A stretch of 64,000 nucleotides of DNA from Deinococcus cellulosilyticus NBRC 106333 = KACC 11606. GTDB taxonomy: Bacteria; Deinococcota; Deinococci; Deinococcales; Deinococcaceae. Within the stretch, counting starts at the first letter, position 1. Each line of letters opens with the position of its first letter. Shown one piece after another: positions 25,001-33,116 of the stretch. The stretch covers positions 186,001 to 250,000 of the forward strand of contig NZ_BJXB01000003.1 in assembly GCF_007990775.1 (NCBI RefSeq), in the 5' to 3' direction. The notes beneath the pieces are model-generated. The model saw only the letters and a list, made by a program, of their open reading frames with translations. It made no database searches and was not told the origin of the DNA. A program made the translations under genes and the position numbers.

Positions 25001-27188
25001 CTTTGTTTGCCAGTTCAGCAGGATCAAGCTTCTGGGGCTCGGGGGTCTGCTGCTGGTTTTGCTGCCCTTTGCCTCTGGATGGACCCTTTTCGGGGGCCTT
25101 TTGCTGGGGCTGCTGGCTTCTGGGTGCAGCTTTTGAGGTGGGCTGCTTGTCCCGCTTCACATACAGGTAAGCAGGCAGATCAGGAGATGCAGGGCTGCTC
25201 TGGGGGGTGGGAATGGAAGGCTTGCTGGGAGCCGTTTCAGGGGTGGAATCCCCATGCTCCAGTGTGCGGATGGAAGGCTGGGGAACATCTTCCTGCCCAC
25301 CTTCTTCGACCAGATCCACCACTTCTGCACTGTCTTCCAGGGCATCATCCAGTTTCAAGGGCTCCTGGGTGGGTTCCTCGGGGACCACCACTTCAGGTGC
25401 AGCCTGCTTTTTGCCTCTGCCTTTTTTCTTCACAGGAGCCTGAACAGGGACGCTTTCAAGCACTTCCTGAACATCTGCATCAGGGGCCTGTTCAGTGCTG
25501 ATGTCCGGTGCAGGGGCAGCTTCAACAGAGGTCTCCTGGATTACAGGTTCAGCGGCAGTTTTCTTCCGTCTGCTGGATGTTCTGGGCGCATTTTCAACCA
25601 CCTGTTCACTGACAGGCTCCACAGCAGCGGCCACTTCCACCGGGGTGTTTTCTGCAGGCCTTGCTTCAGTAGGGGAGATTTCAGCGACTTCAGGTGCGAC
25701 AGGTGCTGCAGCAGCTTCAACAGGTGCAGCTTTTCTGGTCTTGCGGCCTTTCTGGGCTGGGACAGCTTCTGCTGGTGTGCTCTCTGTGGCCTGAACTTCT
25801 GCAGGTTGCACAGGTTCACTGTTCTGCTCGGGTTCAGAGACCACAGGAGTCACCTGCACGGCTTCCGTCTGGGTCAGGGCCTGATCGGGAACGGCAGGAG
25901 CATTCTTCTTGCGGCTCTTTCTGGCTTTTGGAGCGGCTTCTTCTGCTGCAACCGTTTCCGTGGCAGCAGGTTCAACCCCGACAGGTTCAGTGGCCTGAAC
26001 TTCAGGCTCTGTCTGGGCAGGTTCAGGATCAATTTCTGGCGTGACCACAGACTGAGCTGATGCCATTTCACTGGTGCTGACCTTTTCAGCCTGTTGGGTG
26101 TCATCTGCTGCCTGAGTTGTTTTGCGCCCTTTTCTGGGCTTGCTGGTCTTCGCAGGCTGCGCATCAACCTGAACACCTTCAGGGGCCACTTCTGCAGCTG
26201 TTTCAGGGGTGGCTTCAACAGTTGCAGGCGCGTCTGCTGCAGTTTCGGGAATTACAGTTTCAGAAGCAGTTGTTTCCATGCTTTCGGCGGCAACAGGCTC
26301 GGGGTTTTGCACCTCTTCAGAGGGCTGTTCGGTTTTCTTGCGGCTGCCCCTGCCTTTTCTGGGTGGATCAGGAGGGGTGTCGATGGCGACAGGTTCGGCA
26401 GGTTGCTTTGCTGGAGCCTCAAGGACCACCATCTCAGGCTGCAATTCAACCACTGCAGAAACCTGAGCTTCTGTGCTCTGGGCCTTCTTCTTGCGTTTGG
26501 AACCTGCTTTTTTGTCCTGCAGGTCTTCGGTGGGGATGCTCGACTGTGCGACATCAGCGGCAATCGCTGCTGCAGCGTGCTCAGGTGCAGAAATCACCAC
26601 TTCGGTGAAGTGCTCGGGGGTCACTTCATCCTGTTCTGCCTGACGCTCAGGAACACCTGCGAGCACTTCAGGATCGAGGGGCTGCAGGTCGGCTGCAGGC
26701 GCAGAGCTGATCTCGATGCGAGGGGCCTCCTGCTCTGCTTTCTTTTTGCGAGACGTGCGGCCCTTCTTTTCAGGCTGGGGAAGTTCCACGTCTGCAGCTG
26801 CAGGAAGGGATTCTGCCCCTTCAAGATGGGTGTCTGCCTGCAGCACTTCAGGGACCTGAACTTCAGGTTCGGTCCGGGGGGTTTTTTTGCTTGGGCGTTT
26901 GCTGGTCTTCACAGGAAGAGTGTCTGCGATTTCTGCAGTGCTTTCCGGTGAAATCTCTTGCAATTGTCCATCATCAGGCGTTTCAGAAGCCTTCATGCTG
27001 GAAGCTCTGGATGTTCTGGTTGCTCTGGAGGAAGGTTTTGGAGCCTCCTGGGTTGAAGACGCTGACGGTTTTCCCTTTCCTTTGCGGGACGTGGGTTTGA
27101 CCGCCTCTTCAGAGGGTGTGTTTTGCTCTTCTGGCACAATGGTTTCAGGAGTGCTGATCTGATCAGCACTGTTTTTGCGTTTAGGCAT
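22041..27188 (-). CDS. rnr: RNase R-family 3'-5' exoribonuclease with giant disordered extensions
   Basis: A 1715-residue protein, about twice the usual 750 to 820 of RNase R. Residues about 735 to 800 are the N-terminal winged helix, 803 to 960 cold-shock domains, about 965 to 1330 the RNB nuclease core with TVDGRDAKDFDDA near residue 985 (the Asp residues bind magnesium), and 1346 to 1426 an S1 domain. Residues 1 to 720 are low-complexity, Glu/Pro/Ala-rich with repeated basic clusters such as KGRKTRK and SRRKKT. Residues 1430 to 1715 are rich in Arg, Gln, Asn and Gly with repeated RDQN. The ends probably bind RNA or partner enzymes in a degradosome-like assembly; this is inference. Confidence 0.93.
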   Translation of the reverse strand: MPKRKNSADQISTPETIVPEEQNTPSEEAVKPTSRKGKGKPSASSTQEAPKPSSRATRTSRASSMKASETPDDGQLQEISPESTAEIADTLPVKTSKRPSKKTPRTEPEVQVPEVLQADTHLEGAESLPAAADVELPQPEKKGRTSRKKKAEQEAPRIEISSAPAADLQPLDPEVLAGVPERQAEQDEVTPEHFTEVVISAPEHAAAAIAADVAQSSIPTEDLQDKKAGSKRKKKAQSTEAQVSAVVELQPEMVVLEAPAKQPAEPVAIDTPPDPPRKGRGSRKKTEQPSEEVQNPEPVAAESMETTASETVIPETAADAPATVEATPETAAEVAPEGVQVDAQPAKTSKPRKGRKTTQAADDTQQAEKVSTSEMASAQSVVTPEIDPEPAQTEPEVQATEPVGVEPAATETVAAEEAAPKARKSRKKNAPAVPDQALTQTEAVQVTPVVSEPEQNSEPVQPAEVQATESTPAEAVPAQKGRKTRKAAPVEAAAAPVAPEVAEISPTEARPAENTPVEVAAAVEPVSEQVVENAPRTSSRRKKTAAEPVIQETSVEAAPAPDISTEQAPDADVQEVLESVPVQAPVKKKGRGKKQAAPEVVVPEEPTQEPLKLDDALEDSAEVVDLVEEGGQEDVPQPSIRTLEHGDSTPETAPSKPSIPTPQSSPASPDLPAYLYVKRDKQPTSKAAPRSQQPQQKAPEKGPSRGKGQQNQQQTPEPQKLDPAELANKDPKEVLLEFMKQKRRTWHVRDLERALPRVVKNNLGNRRNMESLLEELAEEDKVVRVRRRVYAYPEDTNLVRGRFQSSSSGFGFVIPETGKEDYFIPADATLGAWTGDIVQIKAEEKRKNENSPRGVVVRIVERGNAQLIGTLEERKGNQVLIPDDTRLARSIPLLSEGLENVALGSRLVAELHWPENTREPYARVKEVLGTEITPETETRAVIAQYDLRDEFPIEVEKESEKISTRITKKMLEGRLDLREKNIFTVDGRDAKDFDDAIHIERLENGNFLLGIHIADVSYYVTEGSALDKEAYQRATSVYLPGKVLPMLPEKLSNGVCSLVPHKDRLTLSALVEMGPDMDILTYSVTPSVIHSKARLTYDEVQAYSEGTASLPDHARHLEGDMHLLLKITNKMRQRRLREGSLDFKLSEVKVEVDKEGRLELIPIREETARGMIEDLMLLANKVVAQYMIEHHIPALYRVHEDPSDDRWTELRHMLTKMGLQADEKPTPQNYQALLKQVRGTPKETVVNHLLLRSLKQAKYAQHNLGHFGLAFSEYLHFTSPIRRYPDLLVHRMLRKHLQQEISGPEKERIHDKLAGMGDHTSERERAASDAERELTKYYQCLWAQGQLGEVFDGHISSVTSFGFFVSIQNGIEGLVHISSLPDYYIFFEDTMSLKGKNNGQSFQLGDKLQVQISNVNLAARQIDFILWENDMDQKPRARKRGETQNNGSNTNQNTNNRKPTPQQARGNAGGQGGQGGRKRRVVTLERSKNEYSRPVNVTVQKLYFGDWTVENLRDDEPQQPRRDFRGGGGNNRPPQNKQQNQSQNRGKGQQGNPGQQQKGQDRAPQQAREGGNRNSGRDQQERRDQTRDQNRDQNRDQGREQQKAQQQNRDQGRNQGRNRGESPIPMQKPRPQKPMQLPRNPDRNASRPSEGKGERSVPQPQQYQPSEPREAQPQVKADPAQQTRTEGNAQKNDAQKRRRRKPKTNGKGNDSSGEE

Positions 27189-27337
27189 ACTCGGGCCTCA
27201 AGACGTGAGAGTCGTACAAATTGTGGTCCTTAACTTTCGCCTGCACATCTGGTGCAATTGCTTGCCAGCGAAATCTGAGATTTCTGGTGCGGTTGTCAAA
27301 CCACGCGAAAACGCGTCTTGGTGTCAGTATACCATCT

Positions 27338-28108
27338 TTACGTCAAGGGAAATTGGTACTTCATACTTACCGCAGCATGATCGCTTAAGCGGTTTTCGCG
27401 GTCTGTGTGATGAAAGTGGGCTTTTTCAGCCAGCATAGGGGTGCTGAACTGGTAATCCAGACGCCACCCGACATTGTTGGCGAAAGCCTGCCCACGGTTG
27501 CTCCACCATGTGTATTCTGCTGTTTCTCCCAGTCTGCGGCGGTGGGTGTCCAGCAGTCCCAGCTCCAGATAGCGGGTGAGCCAGGCCCTTTCTTCAGGCA
27601 GAAAACCACTGTTTTTCTGGTTGGCTTTCCAGTTTTTCAGGTCGATGGGGTGGTGGGCGATGTTGAAGTCTCCGGCAACAATGAGCTGCCTGTCCCCAAG
27701 GCCTGCCAGAAGTTCGCGGGTGTACTCGAAAAACACATCCATGAACCGGTACTTGAAGGCCTGGCGCACCTCTCCACTGCTCCCGGAAGGCACATACGCA
27801 CTGACCACCGTGAGATGGTCAAATTCCACGGTCAGAACCCGTCCCTCCACATCAAACTCGGGACGGTCCATGCCGTATTTGACGCTTCTGGGGGAGATTT
27901 TGCTGGCCACGGCCACGCCACTGTACCCGGGTTTTTCTGCCGCATGCCAGTGGGCCTGGTACCCCAGTTCATCAAAGAATTCGGGATGGGGGAAAGCCCG
28001 GACCTCCTGCATCAGGAGGATGTCGGGGTCGTTTCGGGTGATCCACCCAGAGAGGTCTTTCTGGATGGCGCTTCGCAGGCCGTTGAGGTTCAGGGTGGTC
28101 ACATGCAC
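27338..28108 (-). CDS. xth: Exodeoxyribonuclease III (AP endonuclease)
   Basis: A 256-residue DNA-repair nuclease that cleaves at abasic sites and removes 3' blocks. It carries the whole exonuclease III signature set: TLNLNGLR, LLMQEVR (metal-binding Glu), YSGVAV, AGDFNIAHHPIDLKNWKAN (catalytic Asp and Asn), WWSNRGQAFANNVGWRLDY and SDHAAV at the C-terminus. The GTG at 28108 is chosen because family members begin at this point and a TACATT box lies 6 bases upstream (leaderless). Upstream in-frame ATG codons overlap the divergent gene at 28173. Base excision repair is prominent in radiation-resistant Deinococcus. Confidence 0.92.
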   Translation of the reverse strand: MHVTTLNLNGLRSAIQKDLSGWITRNDPDILLMQEVRAFPHPEFFDELGYQAHWHAAEKPGYSGVAVASKISPRSVKYGMDRPEFDVEGRVLTVEFDHLTVVSAYVPSGSSGEVRQAFKYRFMDVFFEYTRELLAGLGDRQLIVAGDFNIAHHPIDLKNWKANQKNSGFLPEERAWLTRYLELGLLDTHRRRLGETAEYTWWSNRGQAFANNVGWRLDYQFSTPMLAEKAHFHHTDRENRLSDHAAVSMKYQFPLT

Positions 28109-28172
28109 GGTATCAATGTACCAAGTTGGAAGCCTTTCTTTCTTGGTAGAATGGAACATCAAGGAGGCTGTT

Positions 28173-28484
28173 ATGGCGGTGATTCTTTTCTTTGATGCTG
28201 AAGGACAAACTTTTACCTGGGATGACCACGAAGAAAACAGCAAGCGCGTGACCCGCAAAATCCGCGACTGGGCAGAGCGCAACAGTTTCGACCGCGTGGC
28301 CTTCTGGCGCGACAAAAAAGAGCCCCACAAGCTCTTCGTTGAACTGGGCGGAACCAAACTCAATTACTGGGTTCCCGAACACATCTTCATGAATGGTGAC
28401 GACACCAGCATTGAAGAACAGATGGACTACGCCAGAGGGGCGCAGCGCCGCTCTGTGGCAGGCTACACCAAGTTTGACACCTGA
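28173..28484 (+). CDS. Hypothetical 103-residue protein
   Basis: A small soluble protein with AAGGAGG seven bases before the ATG. It begins with beta strands (AVILFFDAEGQTFTW), followed by a charged helix with an Arg/Lys-rich stretch, and ends in a helical tail. No family is recognised. It is divergent from xth with 64 bases between the starts and is followed by its own terminator. Confidence 0.65.
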   Translation: MAVILFFDAEGQTFTWDDHEENSKRVTRKIRDWAERNSFDRVAFWRDKKEPHKLFVELGGTKLNYWVPEHIFMNGDDTSIEEQMDYARGAQRRSVAGYTKFDT

Positions 28485-28518
28485 CTTCTCGGGATCAACT
28501 GCAGAATTCAGTTAGACG

Positions 28519-28549
28519 AAACCTCCAGAGGCGCAAGCTCTGGAGGTTT
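28519..28549 (+). terminator. Terminator after the 103-residue protein gene
   Basis: AAACCTCCAGAG, a 7-base loop and CTCTGGAGGTTT. The stem is strong, although the T run is short. Confidence 0.7.
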
Positions 28550-28561
28550 ATGCTGTGACCC

Positions 28562-28777
28562 ATGTACCAGACTTACGCCGGAACCGTAGAAGCCATTGAA
28601 GTGCAGCCCATCCACGGGGTCCATTTTTACACCCTGACCCTCAGGTCCCCGGAAGGACTGCGCAGAATCCGGGTTCAGGACACCCTCACGCCCAGAAACC
28701 TCAAGGTGGGGGACAGCGTTGAGATTGATGTGCTGCTCGGGAATGTGACGGAAATTCGGATGCTCCCTGCCAGGTGA
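28562..28777 (+). CDS. Small OB-like hypothetical protein
   Basis: A 71-residue, beta-rich protein with YAGTVEAIEV, FYTLTLRSPEGLRRIRV and KVGDSVEIDVLLGNV, the strand and turn pattern of a small OB or SH3-like barrel. No cysteines or membrane segments. It overlaps the next gene by one base (TGATG), so it is probably co-translated with the HAM1-like pyrophosphatase. The function is unknown; a link to nucleotide or RNA metabolism is suggested only by context. Confidence 0.6.
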   Translation: MYQTYAGTVEAIEVQPIHGVHFYTLTLRSPEGLRRIRVQDTLTPRNLKVGDSVEIDVLLGNVTEIRMLPAR

Positions 28778-29385
28778 TGCCAGAGGTCCTGTACCTGACG
28801 ACCAACCCTGGAAAGGCCCGGGAAGCCAGAGACATCCTGATCGGTCAGTATGGGCTGAACTTGCAGGTCGAGAGTCCTCCTTTCGAGATCCCCGAGATCC
28901 AGAGTGACTCCTGTGCAAAAGTGGCCCTGTTCAGTGCCAGATTCGCAGCAGACCGTCTCGGGCAACCCTGTCTGGTCTCTGATACCGGGTTGTATCTGGA
29001 CTGCCTTGGTGGCCTTCCAGGGCCCTACAATGCCCACTTTGACAGACAGATCGGGGTGGAAAAGTTTCTGCGCCTGATCCAGCATGAAGCCAACCGCATG
29101 GCCCGCCTGGAAAATTGTTTTGCCTGTTGTGAACCCGGTCAGGAACCTGTGGTGTTCTCTGGAGGCAGCACAGGCAGCATTGCTTTCGAACCCAGAGGCA
29201 ACCTGGGCCGCTGGCATGAGCTGTTTTACATTCCAGATGGAGAAGAACGGACCCTCAGCGAACTGCGCCAGATCGACCCAGGACGAGAAAGCCAGTATTG
29301 GGGTGGGGCGATTCACGAAATGGGAGCGTGGTTGAGGAGGTCTTCAAATCACAAACCCCTCCCAGAACCTCAGGAGGGGTTGTAG
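28777..29385 (+). CDS. HAM1/RdgB-family non-canonical purine NTP pyrophosphatase
   Basis: A 202-residue enzyme of the Ham1 family, which hydrolyses dITP/XTP to monophosphates and keeps deaminated purines out of nucleic acids. It has the N-terminal TTNPGKAREA (T/SxNxxK), then SDTGLYLDCLGGLPGPYNAHF (usually SGLxVDALGGxPGxYSARF). The later region GSIAFEPRGNLGRWHELFYIPDGE matches the usual G.GYDP.F motif only loosely, and the C-terminus extends past the family end, so it may be a divergent member with altered specificity. The ATG at 28777 follows a GTG at 28774. Confidence 0.75.
   Translation: MPEVLYLTTNPGKAREARDILIGQYGLNLQVESPPFEIPEIQSDSCAKVALFSARFAADRLGQPCLVSDTGLYLDCLGGLPGPYNAHFDRQIGVEKFLRLIQHEANRMARLENCFACCEPGQEPVVFSGGSTGSIAFEPRGNLGRWHELFYIPDGEERTLSELRQIDPGRESQYWGGAIHEMGAWLRRSSNHKPLPEPQEGL
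29354..29381 (-). terminator. Hairpin after fprA (overlaps end of the Ham1-like gene)
   Basis: AACCCCTCC and GGAGGGGTT with a 10-base loop. It lies 40 bases past the fprA stop on the minus strand, inside the last codons of the convergent Ham1-like gene. The T run after it is interrupted. Confidence 0.5.
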
Positions 29386-29405
29386 GGGCGGGCCGCTGGC
29401 TCGCC
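29381..29405 (-). repeat. GGTGAGCC-type palindromic repeat, copy 2 (inverted)
   Basis: TGTAGGGGCGGGCCGCTGGCTCGCC on the plus strand is the reverse complement of copy 1 (14106-14130) with one base changed in 25. Confidence 0.7.
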
Positions 29406-29422
29406 TGGTTTTTTGGTGGAAA

Positions 29423-30790
29423 TTACCCTTTGACAGGCTCCAGTGCGCTGAGCATTTCCTGCACGGTGGCGAATTTCACACGGGGACGGCCCAGGGCTTT
29501 GCCTTTTTCGGTCTCAACTTTGTCGAGTTCGAGCCAGTCCTGGAAGGTGACCACACGGGCACCCTTGGCAGCCAGCAGGGCGTCCACGGCTTCGGGGGTG
29601 GCGTTGCTGTCGTCCACGCGGGAGAGGTTCGCAGCGTCTTCGAGGAACAGGTTCACGGAGTCCACGGCGCAGGCCTTGTTGGTGCCGACCACGCCAGAGG
29701 GACCACGCTTGATCCAGCCAGCGGTGTATTCGCCGGGGAGCACACCGTTTTCGCCTTTGACGCGGCCACCCTCGTTGGGGATGACGCCTTTGCGGGCATC
29801 AAAGGGCACACCGGGGAGGGCGACGCCTTTGTAACCCACGCTGCGCAGGACCATGCCGACGTTCAGGGTTTCAAATTCGCCGGTGCCGACAGCGGCAATC
29901 CAGCCGTCCTGCTCGACGAGTTTGTTCTTCTCGATTTTCAGGCCTTCCACGCGGTCGGTCCCGATGATTTCCACGGGGGAGACCAGGAAGCGCAGGTGCA
30001 CGCGGCGGGGTTTGCCCTCAAGGTGCTTTTTGCTGAATTCCTGCAGCACTTCCACATTCTTGGCGGTGCCGGGGTTTTCCATCTCTTTGGCGGAGAGTTC
30101 ATCCACCTGCACTTCGGCGGGGTCCACGACCACATCGGCGTTCAGCAGTTCACCGAATTCACGCAGTTCTTTGGTGGTGAATTTGGCCTGTGCTGCACCA
30201 CGGCGTCCGAGCACGTAGATGTCTTTCACTTTGGAGTGCTTGAGTTGCTCGATGGCGTGGTCTGCGGTGTCGGTCAGGGCGAGTTCCTCGGCGGTCTTGG
30301 CAAGGATGCGGCTCACATCGACAGCCACGTTGCCCACACCCACCACAGCGACACCCTCAACATCGAGGGGCATCACGCGGTCGGCGTAGTCAGGGTGACC
30401 GTTGTACCAGGCGACGAATTCGGTGGCACTCATGCTGCCCTTGAGGTCTTCGCCGGGAATGCCCAGAGAGCGGTCGGAGGAAGCGCCCACGGTGTAGAAA
30501 ATGGCGTCGTAGTGGGCTTTCAAGTCGTCATAGGTGATGTCGGTGCCGAAGTTGACGTTGCCCAGGAAGCGCACTTTGGGGTTGGCCGCAATTTTCTGGA
30601 AGATGTTGGTGACGCTCTTGATTTTCTGGTGGTCGGGAGCCACGCCGTACCGCACCAGCCCGTAGGGGGTGGGGAGACGGTCAATCAGGTCCACGGTCAC
30701 GTCGTACTGGGTCTGTTTCAGCAGGGCTTCGGTGGCGTAAAAGCCGGAGGGGCCTGCGCCGATGACTGCGATGCGAAGAGGTCTGGTCAT
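29423..30790 (-). CDS. fprA: Ferredoxin/adrenodoxin-type NADP(+) reductase
   Basis: A 455-residue FAD enzyme that passes electrons between NADPH and ferredoxins. The N-terminal FAD motif is VIGAGPSGFYATEALL, followed by RLPTPYGLVRYGVAPDHQKIKSV, the NADP motif VVGVGNVAVDVSRIL, GRRGAAQAKFTTKEL and the terminal AGWIKRGPSGVVGTNK. Length and motifs match mycobacterial FprA and adrenodoxin reductase. AGGAG precedes the ATG. A perfect 8-bp inverted repeat lies 46 bases upstream of the start. No ferredoxin gene is adjacent, although a YjdI-like Fe-S protein is encoded at 17710. Confidence 0.9.
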   Translation of the reverse strand: MTRPLRIAVIGAGPSGFYATEALLKQTQYDVTVDLIDRLPTPYGLVRYGVAPDHQKIKSVTNIFQKIAANPKVRFLGNVNFGTDITYDDLKAHYDAIFYTVGASSDRSLGIPGEDLKGSMSATEFVAWYNGHPDYADRVMPLDVEGVAVVGVGNVAVDVSRILAKTAEELALTDTADHAIEQLKHSKVKDIYVLGRRGAAQAKFTTKELREFGELLNADVVVDPAEVQVDELSAKEMENPGTAKNVEVLQEFSKKHLEGKPRRVHLRFLVSPVEIIGTDRVEGLKIEKNKLVEQDGWIAAVGTGEFETLNVGMVLRSVGYKGVALPGVPFDARKGVIPNEGGRVKGENGVLPGEYTAGWIKRGPSGVVGTNKACAVDSVNLFLEDAANLSRVDDSNATPEAVDALLAAKGARVVTFQDWLELDKVETEKGKALGRPRVKFATVQEMLSALEPVKG

Positions 30791-30835
30791 AATGTACTCC
30801 TTACACTAAGTTCTGGTTTTAAGTTTACAGAATCA

Positions 30836-30860
30836 GTCAAGATTGATTCCACATCTTGAC
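30836..30860. promoter_or_regulatory. Candidate operator upstream of fprA
   Basis: GTCAAGAT, 9 bases and ATCTTGAC: perfect 8-bp arms with a 17-base centre-to-centre spacing. It lies 46 bases before the fprA start codon and covers TTGACT-like -35 material, so a dimeric regulator could control fprA here. The regulator is not identifiable. Confidence 0.55.
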
Positions 30861-30983
30861 TACACAGACAGGTCGCAGGAAAGCTGGCGTAGCAACTGCG
30901 CTGGTAACAACAGAAAAAGCAAGAGGGAAAAGTGTCATGCAGCGCGCTGCTTTTTCACCGGGAATCTTTGAGGAAGGCGAAGG

Positions 30984-31706
30984 TCAATGGTCCAGCAGAT
31001 TCGGCACATGTACCCTGAGCTTGCCCACATCAGCAAAGTGGAGGTGCACCCCGCATTTCCACAACCCAAAATAAGGCAGGAATGGCTCTGCAATTGGAAT
31101 CCGGTCCCCATACAGAGGCCAGGTGAGGTGATCAGTAAGCGTGTGATCTGCAGCCAGGGTGTAAAAGGCTTCATGCATCAAAAGGGCGTGGCTTTGTAGG
31201 GGAGCCTGCCCGTATTTCAGTTCAGCCATCAGGTCTCCCAGAAATTCATACAGAACGGTGGCCATCGGGCTGACTGCTGTTTCAGGAACTGCGCCATGCA
31301 CAATTTCAATGCTCTGAAGGGATTCCAGACCTTCCCGCACGTCCTCATCAGACGGACCTCTGGACCATTCATTCAAGGCAAGAAGGTTTTGCAGGTGCCT
31401 CTGAACCAGGGCCAGCGTTTCTGCTCTGGAGAGGACCGGTGGATTTCGAACCACGAAATAAACGTCGTACCTTCCATTTTCACCCCAGCCTGCAGCAGTG
31501 GCTTCATAAACCTCTAGAAGTCGGGCCAGAATGGCTTCTCCATGGATGGCACCATCAAATGCGGCTTCTACACCCGCTCCGAGAGGCCTGAACCACTGGA
31601 AAAACATGGCCAGATCACCTTCTCCCCAGTCTTCTGGTGACGGATCAGATGCAAGCTGTTTCCAGTGTGCAAACATTTCCTGTTCTGATGACGCTGGTGT
31701 GGGCAT
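30984..31706 (-). CDS. Hypothetical 240-residue protein
   Basis: A soluble, acidic, mostly helical protein with many Trp and Phe residues (ALFFQW-like MFFQWFRPLG near residue 30). A His-rich segment near the C-terminus (LTDHLTWPLYGDRIP and GVHLHFADVG) might bind metal. No family is recognised. TAGACT lies 6 bases before the ATG, so the transcript is predicted leaderless. The gene stands alone between the fprA promoter and the palindromic element pair. Confidence 0.6.
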   Translation of the reverse strand: MPTPASSEQEMFAHWKQLASDPSPEDWGEGDLAMFFQWFRPLGAGVEAAFDGAIHGEAILARLLEVYEATAAGWGENGRYDVYFVVRNPPVLSRAETLALVQRHLQNLLALNEWSRGPSDEDVREGLESLQSIEIVHGAVPETAVSPMATVLYEFLGDLMAELKYGQAPLQSHALLMHEAFYTLAADHTLTDHLTWPLYGDRIPIAEPFLPYFGLWKCGVHLHFADVGKLRVHVPNLLDH

Positions 31707-31784
31707 TTTTTGAGTCTACAGGGATGCTGAGGCTGGAAATTGGATACACTTGAGCTGTAGGTGATTTCAAGAGTGCTGAGGGTG

Positions 31785-31841
31785 AGATCCCCCCTGCCTG
31801 TCGCTAAAGCTCCAGGCTGTCCCCCCTTAACGAAGGGGGGT
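31785..31841 (-). repeat. C/G-run palindromic intergenic element, copy 2 (inverted)
   Basis: Reads AGATCCCCCCTGCC... to CCCCCCTTAACGAAGGGGGG on the plus strand, the reverse orientation of copies 1 and 3. The C/G run part forms a hairpin with loop TTAACGAA. Confidence 0.65.
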
Positions 31842-31883
31842 TTGTGGAAAACAGGAGTGGAAGCCATCCCATACGCTCACCAA

Positions 31884-31936
31884 TCCCCCTTAACAAGGGG
31901 GACAGTGCCAGGCGGAGCGCGGCACAGGGGGATCTT
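31884..31936 (+). repeat. C/G-run palindromic intergenic element, copy 3
   Basis: ATCCCCCTTAACAAGGGGGACAG, then GCC...GGAGC...GC and the end AGGGGGATCT. It lies just before the ribosome-binding site of the 31956 gene, so it will be in that gene's 5' leader if transcription starts upstream. Confidence 0.65.
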
Positions 31937-31955
31937 TCACCAACAAGGAGTCCAG

Positions 31956-33116
31956 ATGTCCAGAACCTTTATTCCGGCCTTTTTCTCCCTGACCTTGATG
32001 CTCCTGTCTGCTGCCCTGGCTTCACCACCAGAAAGCCTGAACATGAGCAGAAACAATGATGCGATTCAGCTTGACCTGATGATCAGCAAGGAAGGGCTGC
32101 CGTGGGTGGCCTGGATTGAGCGCAACAAAGCCACAAAGATCGATGATGTGTGGGTCAAACGGTTTGATGGAAAAAATTGGGTGCAGGTGGGTGACAGAAT
32201 CAACACCGAGCCTGAGAAATCCGGCCAGACCCCCATGCTCAGGACAGGTCCAACCGGAGATGTGTGGATGGGCTGGACCGAGCAGCGTGGGGATGGGGAC
32301 ATCTTTGAGGTGAAACACTGGAATGGCACAGCGTGGGAATACAACCTGGACCAGCGTCAGGGCATTGACCTGACCAATGCTGCCCGTTCCCGTTCTCTGG
32401 CCGTTGAGCCTGACGGAAGCCCGACCATCACCTGGAGCGAGATCATCAAGACGGGCATCAAACTGGAAATCAAGCACTGGAATGGGGACATCTGGGAGGT
32501 CACCGATTCCCTGGGCTTCAGCCCGAAAAGAATGGCTTCAGAGTCCACCTTGCTGATTTCACCCAATGGCAAGCGCACCGTGGTCTGGACCGAGGGGAAT
32601 GGTGCGGTCAGCAACCTGTGGGTGAAAGTCAAACAACCAGGGAAAGACTGGGTGGTCCTGGGAGACACCCCCCTGAACATCCGCCAGAACGTGTACATCA
32701 CGCCGCCCAGCATGACGCTGGATGGGGCAGGGCGTCCGGTGGTGGCCTGGCCTGAAGAAATCAAAGATGGCCTTCCCAACATCTTTGTGAAGCGCTGGGA
32801 TGGGCAAAAATGGGTCGCTCTGGGTGGGTCCCTGAATGTGCATTCTGAACGCTGGGCACAGAAGCCCTCGGTGGCTGTGGACCCCAGAGGCCGCATCTGG
32901 GTGGCCTGGGCAGAAGAGGCAGAAGACCACCACTGGCTTTATGTCAAAGTCTGGGACGGCAAAAAATGGAATTTGCTTCGTCCGTTCATGAACCTGGACG
33001 CTGAGCATGACGCCCACAGTCCGGTCCTCAAGGTTGCCCCAGAGGGTCAGATGCTTCTGGCCTGGATCGAAGGCCCCCCGCAGAAGCATCAGGTTTACGT
33101 CACCCCTCTGAACTGA
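31956..33116 (+). CDS. Secreted beta-propeller-like repeat protein
   Basis: A 386-residue exported protein. AAGGAG precedes the ATG; residues 1 to 22 form a signal peptide ending near ALAS. The mature part has about six repeats of 50 to 60 residues, each with a W-D/N-G-x-x-W or similar turn (FDGKNWVQVGD, WNGTAWEY, WNGDIWEV, WDGQKWVALGG, WDGKKWNLL) and P-x-V-A-W strands, as in six-bladed propellers or sialidase-like folds. No catalytic residues are recognisable. The function is probably carbohydrate or protein binding outside the cell. Confidence 0.75.
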   Translation: MSRTFIPAFFSLTLMLLSAALASPPESLNMSRNNDAIQLDLMISKEGLPWVAWIERNKATKIDDVWVKRFDGKNWVQVGDRINTEPEKSGQTPMLRTGPTGDVWMGWTEQRGDGDIFEVKHWNGTAWEYNLDQRQGIDLTNAARSRSLAVEPDGSPTITWSEIIKTGIKLEIKHWNGDIWEVTDSLGFSPKRMASESTLLISPNGKRTVVWTEGNGAVSNLWVKVKQPGKDWVVLGDTPLNIRQNVYITPPSMTLDGAGRPVVAWPEEIKDGLPNIFVKRWDGQKWVALGGSLNVHSERWAQKPSVAVDPRGRIWVAWAEEAEDHHWLYVKVWDGKKWNLLRPFMNLDAEHDAHSPVLKVAPEGQMLLAWIEGPPQKHQVYVTPLN

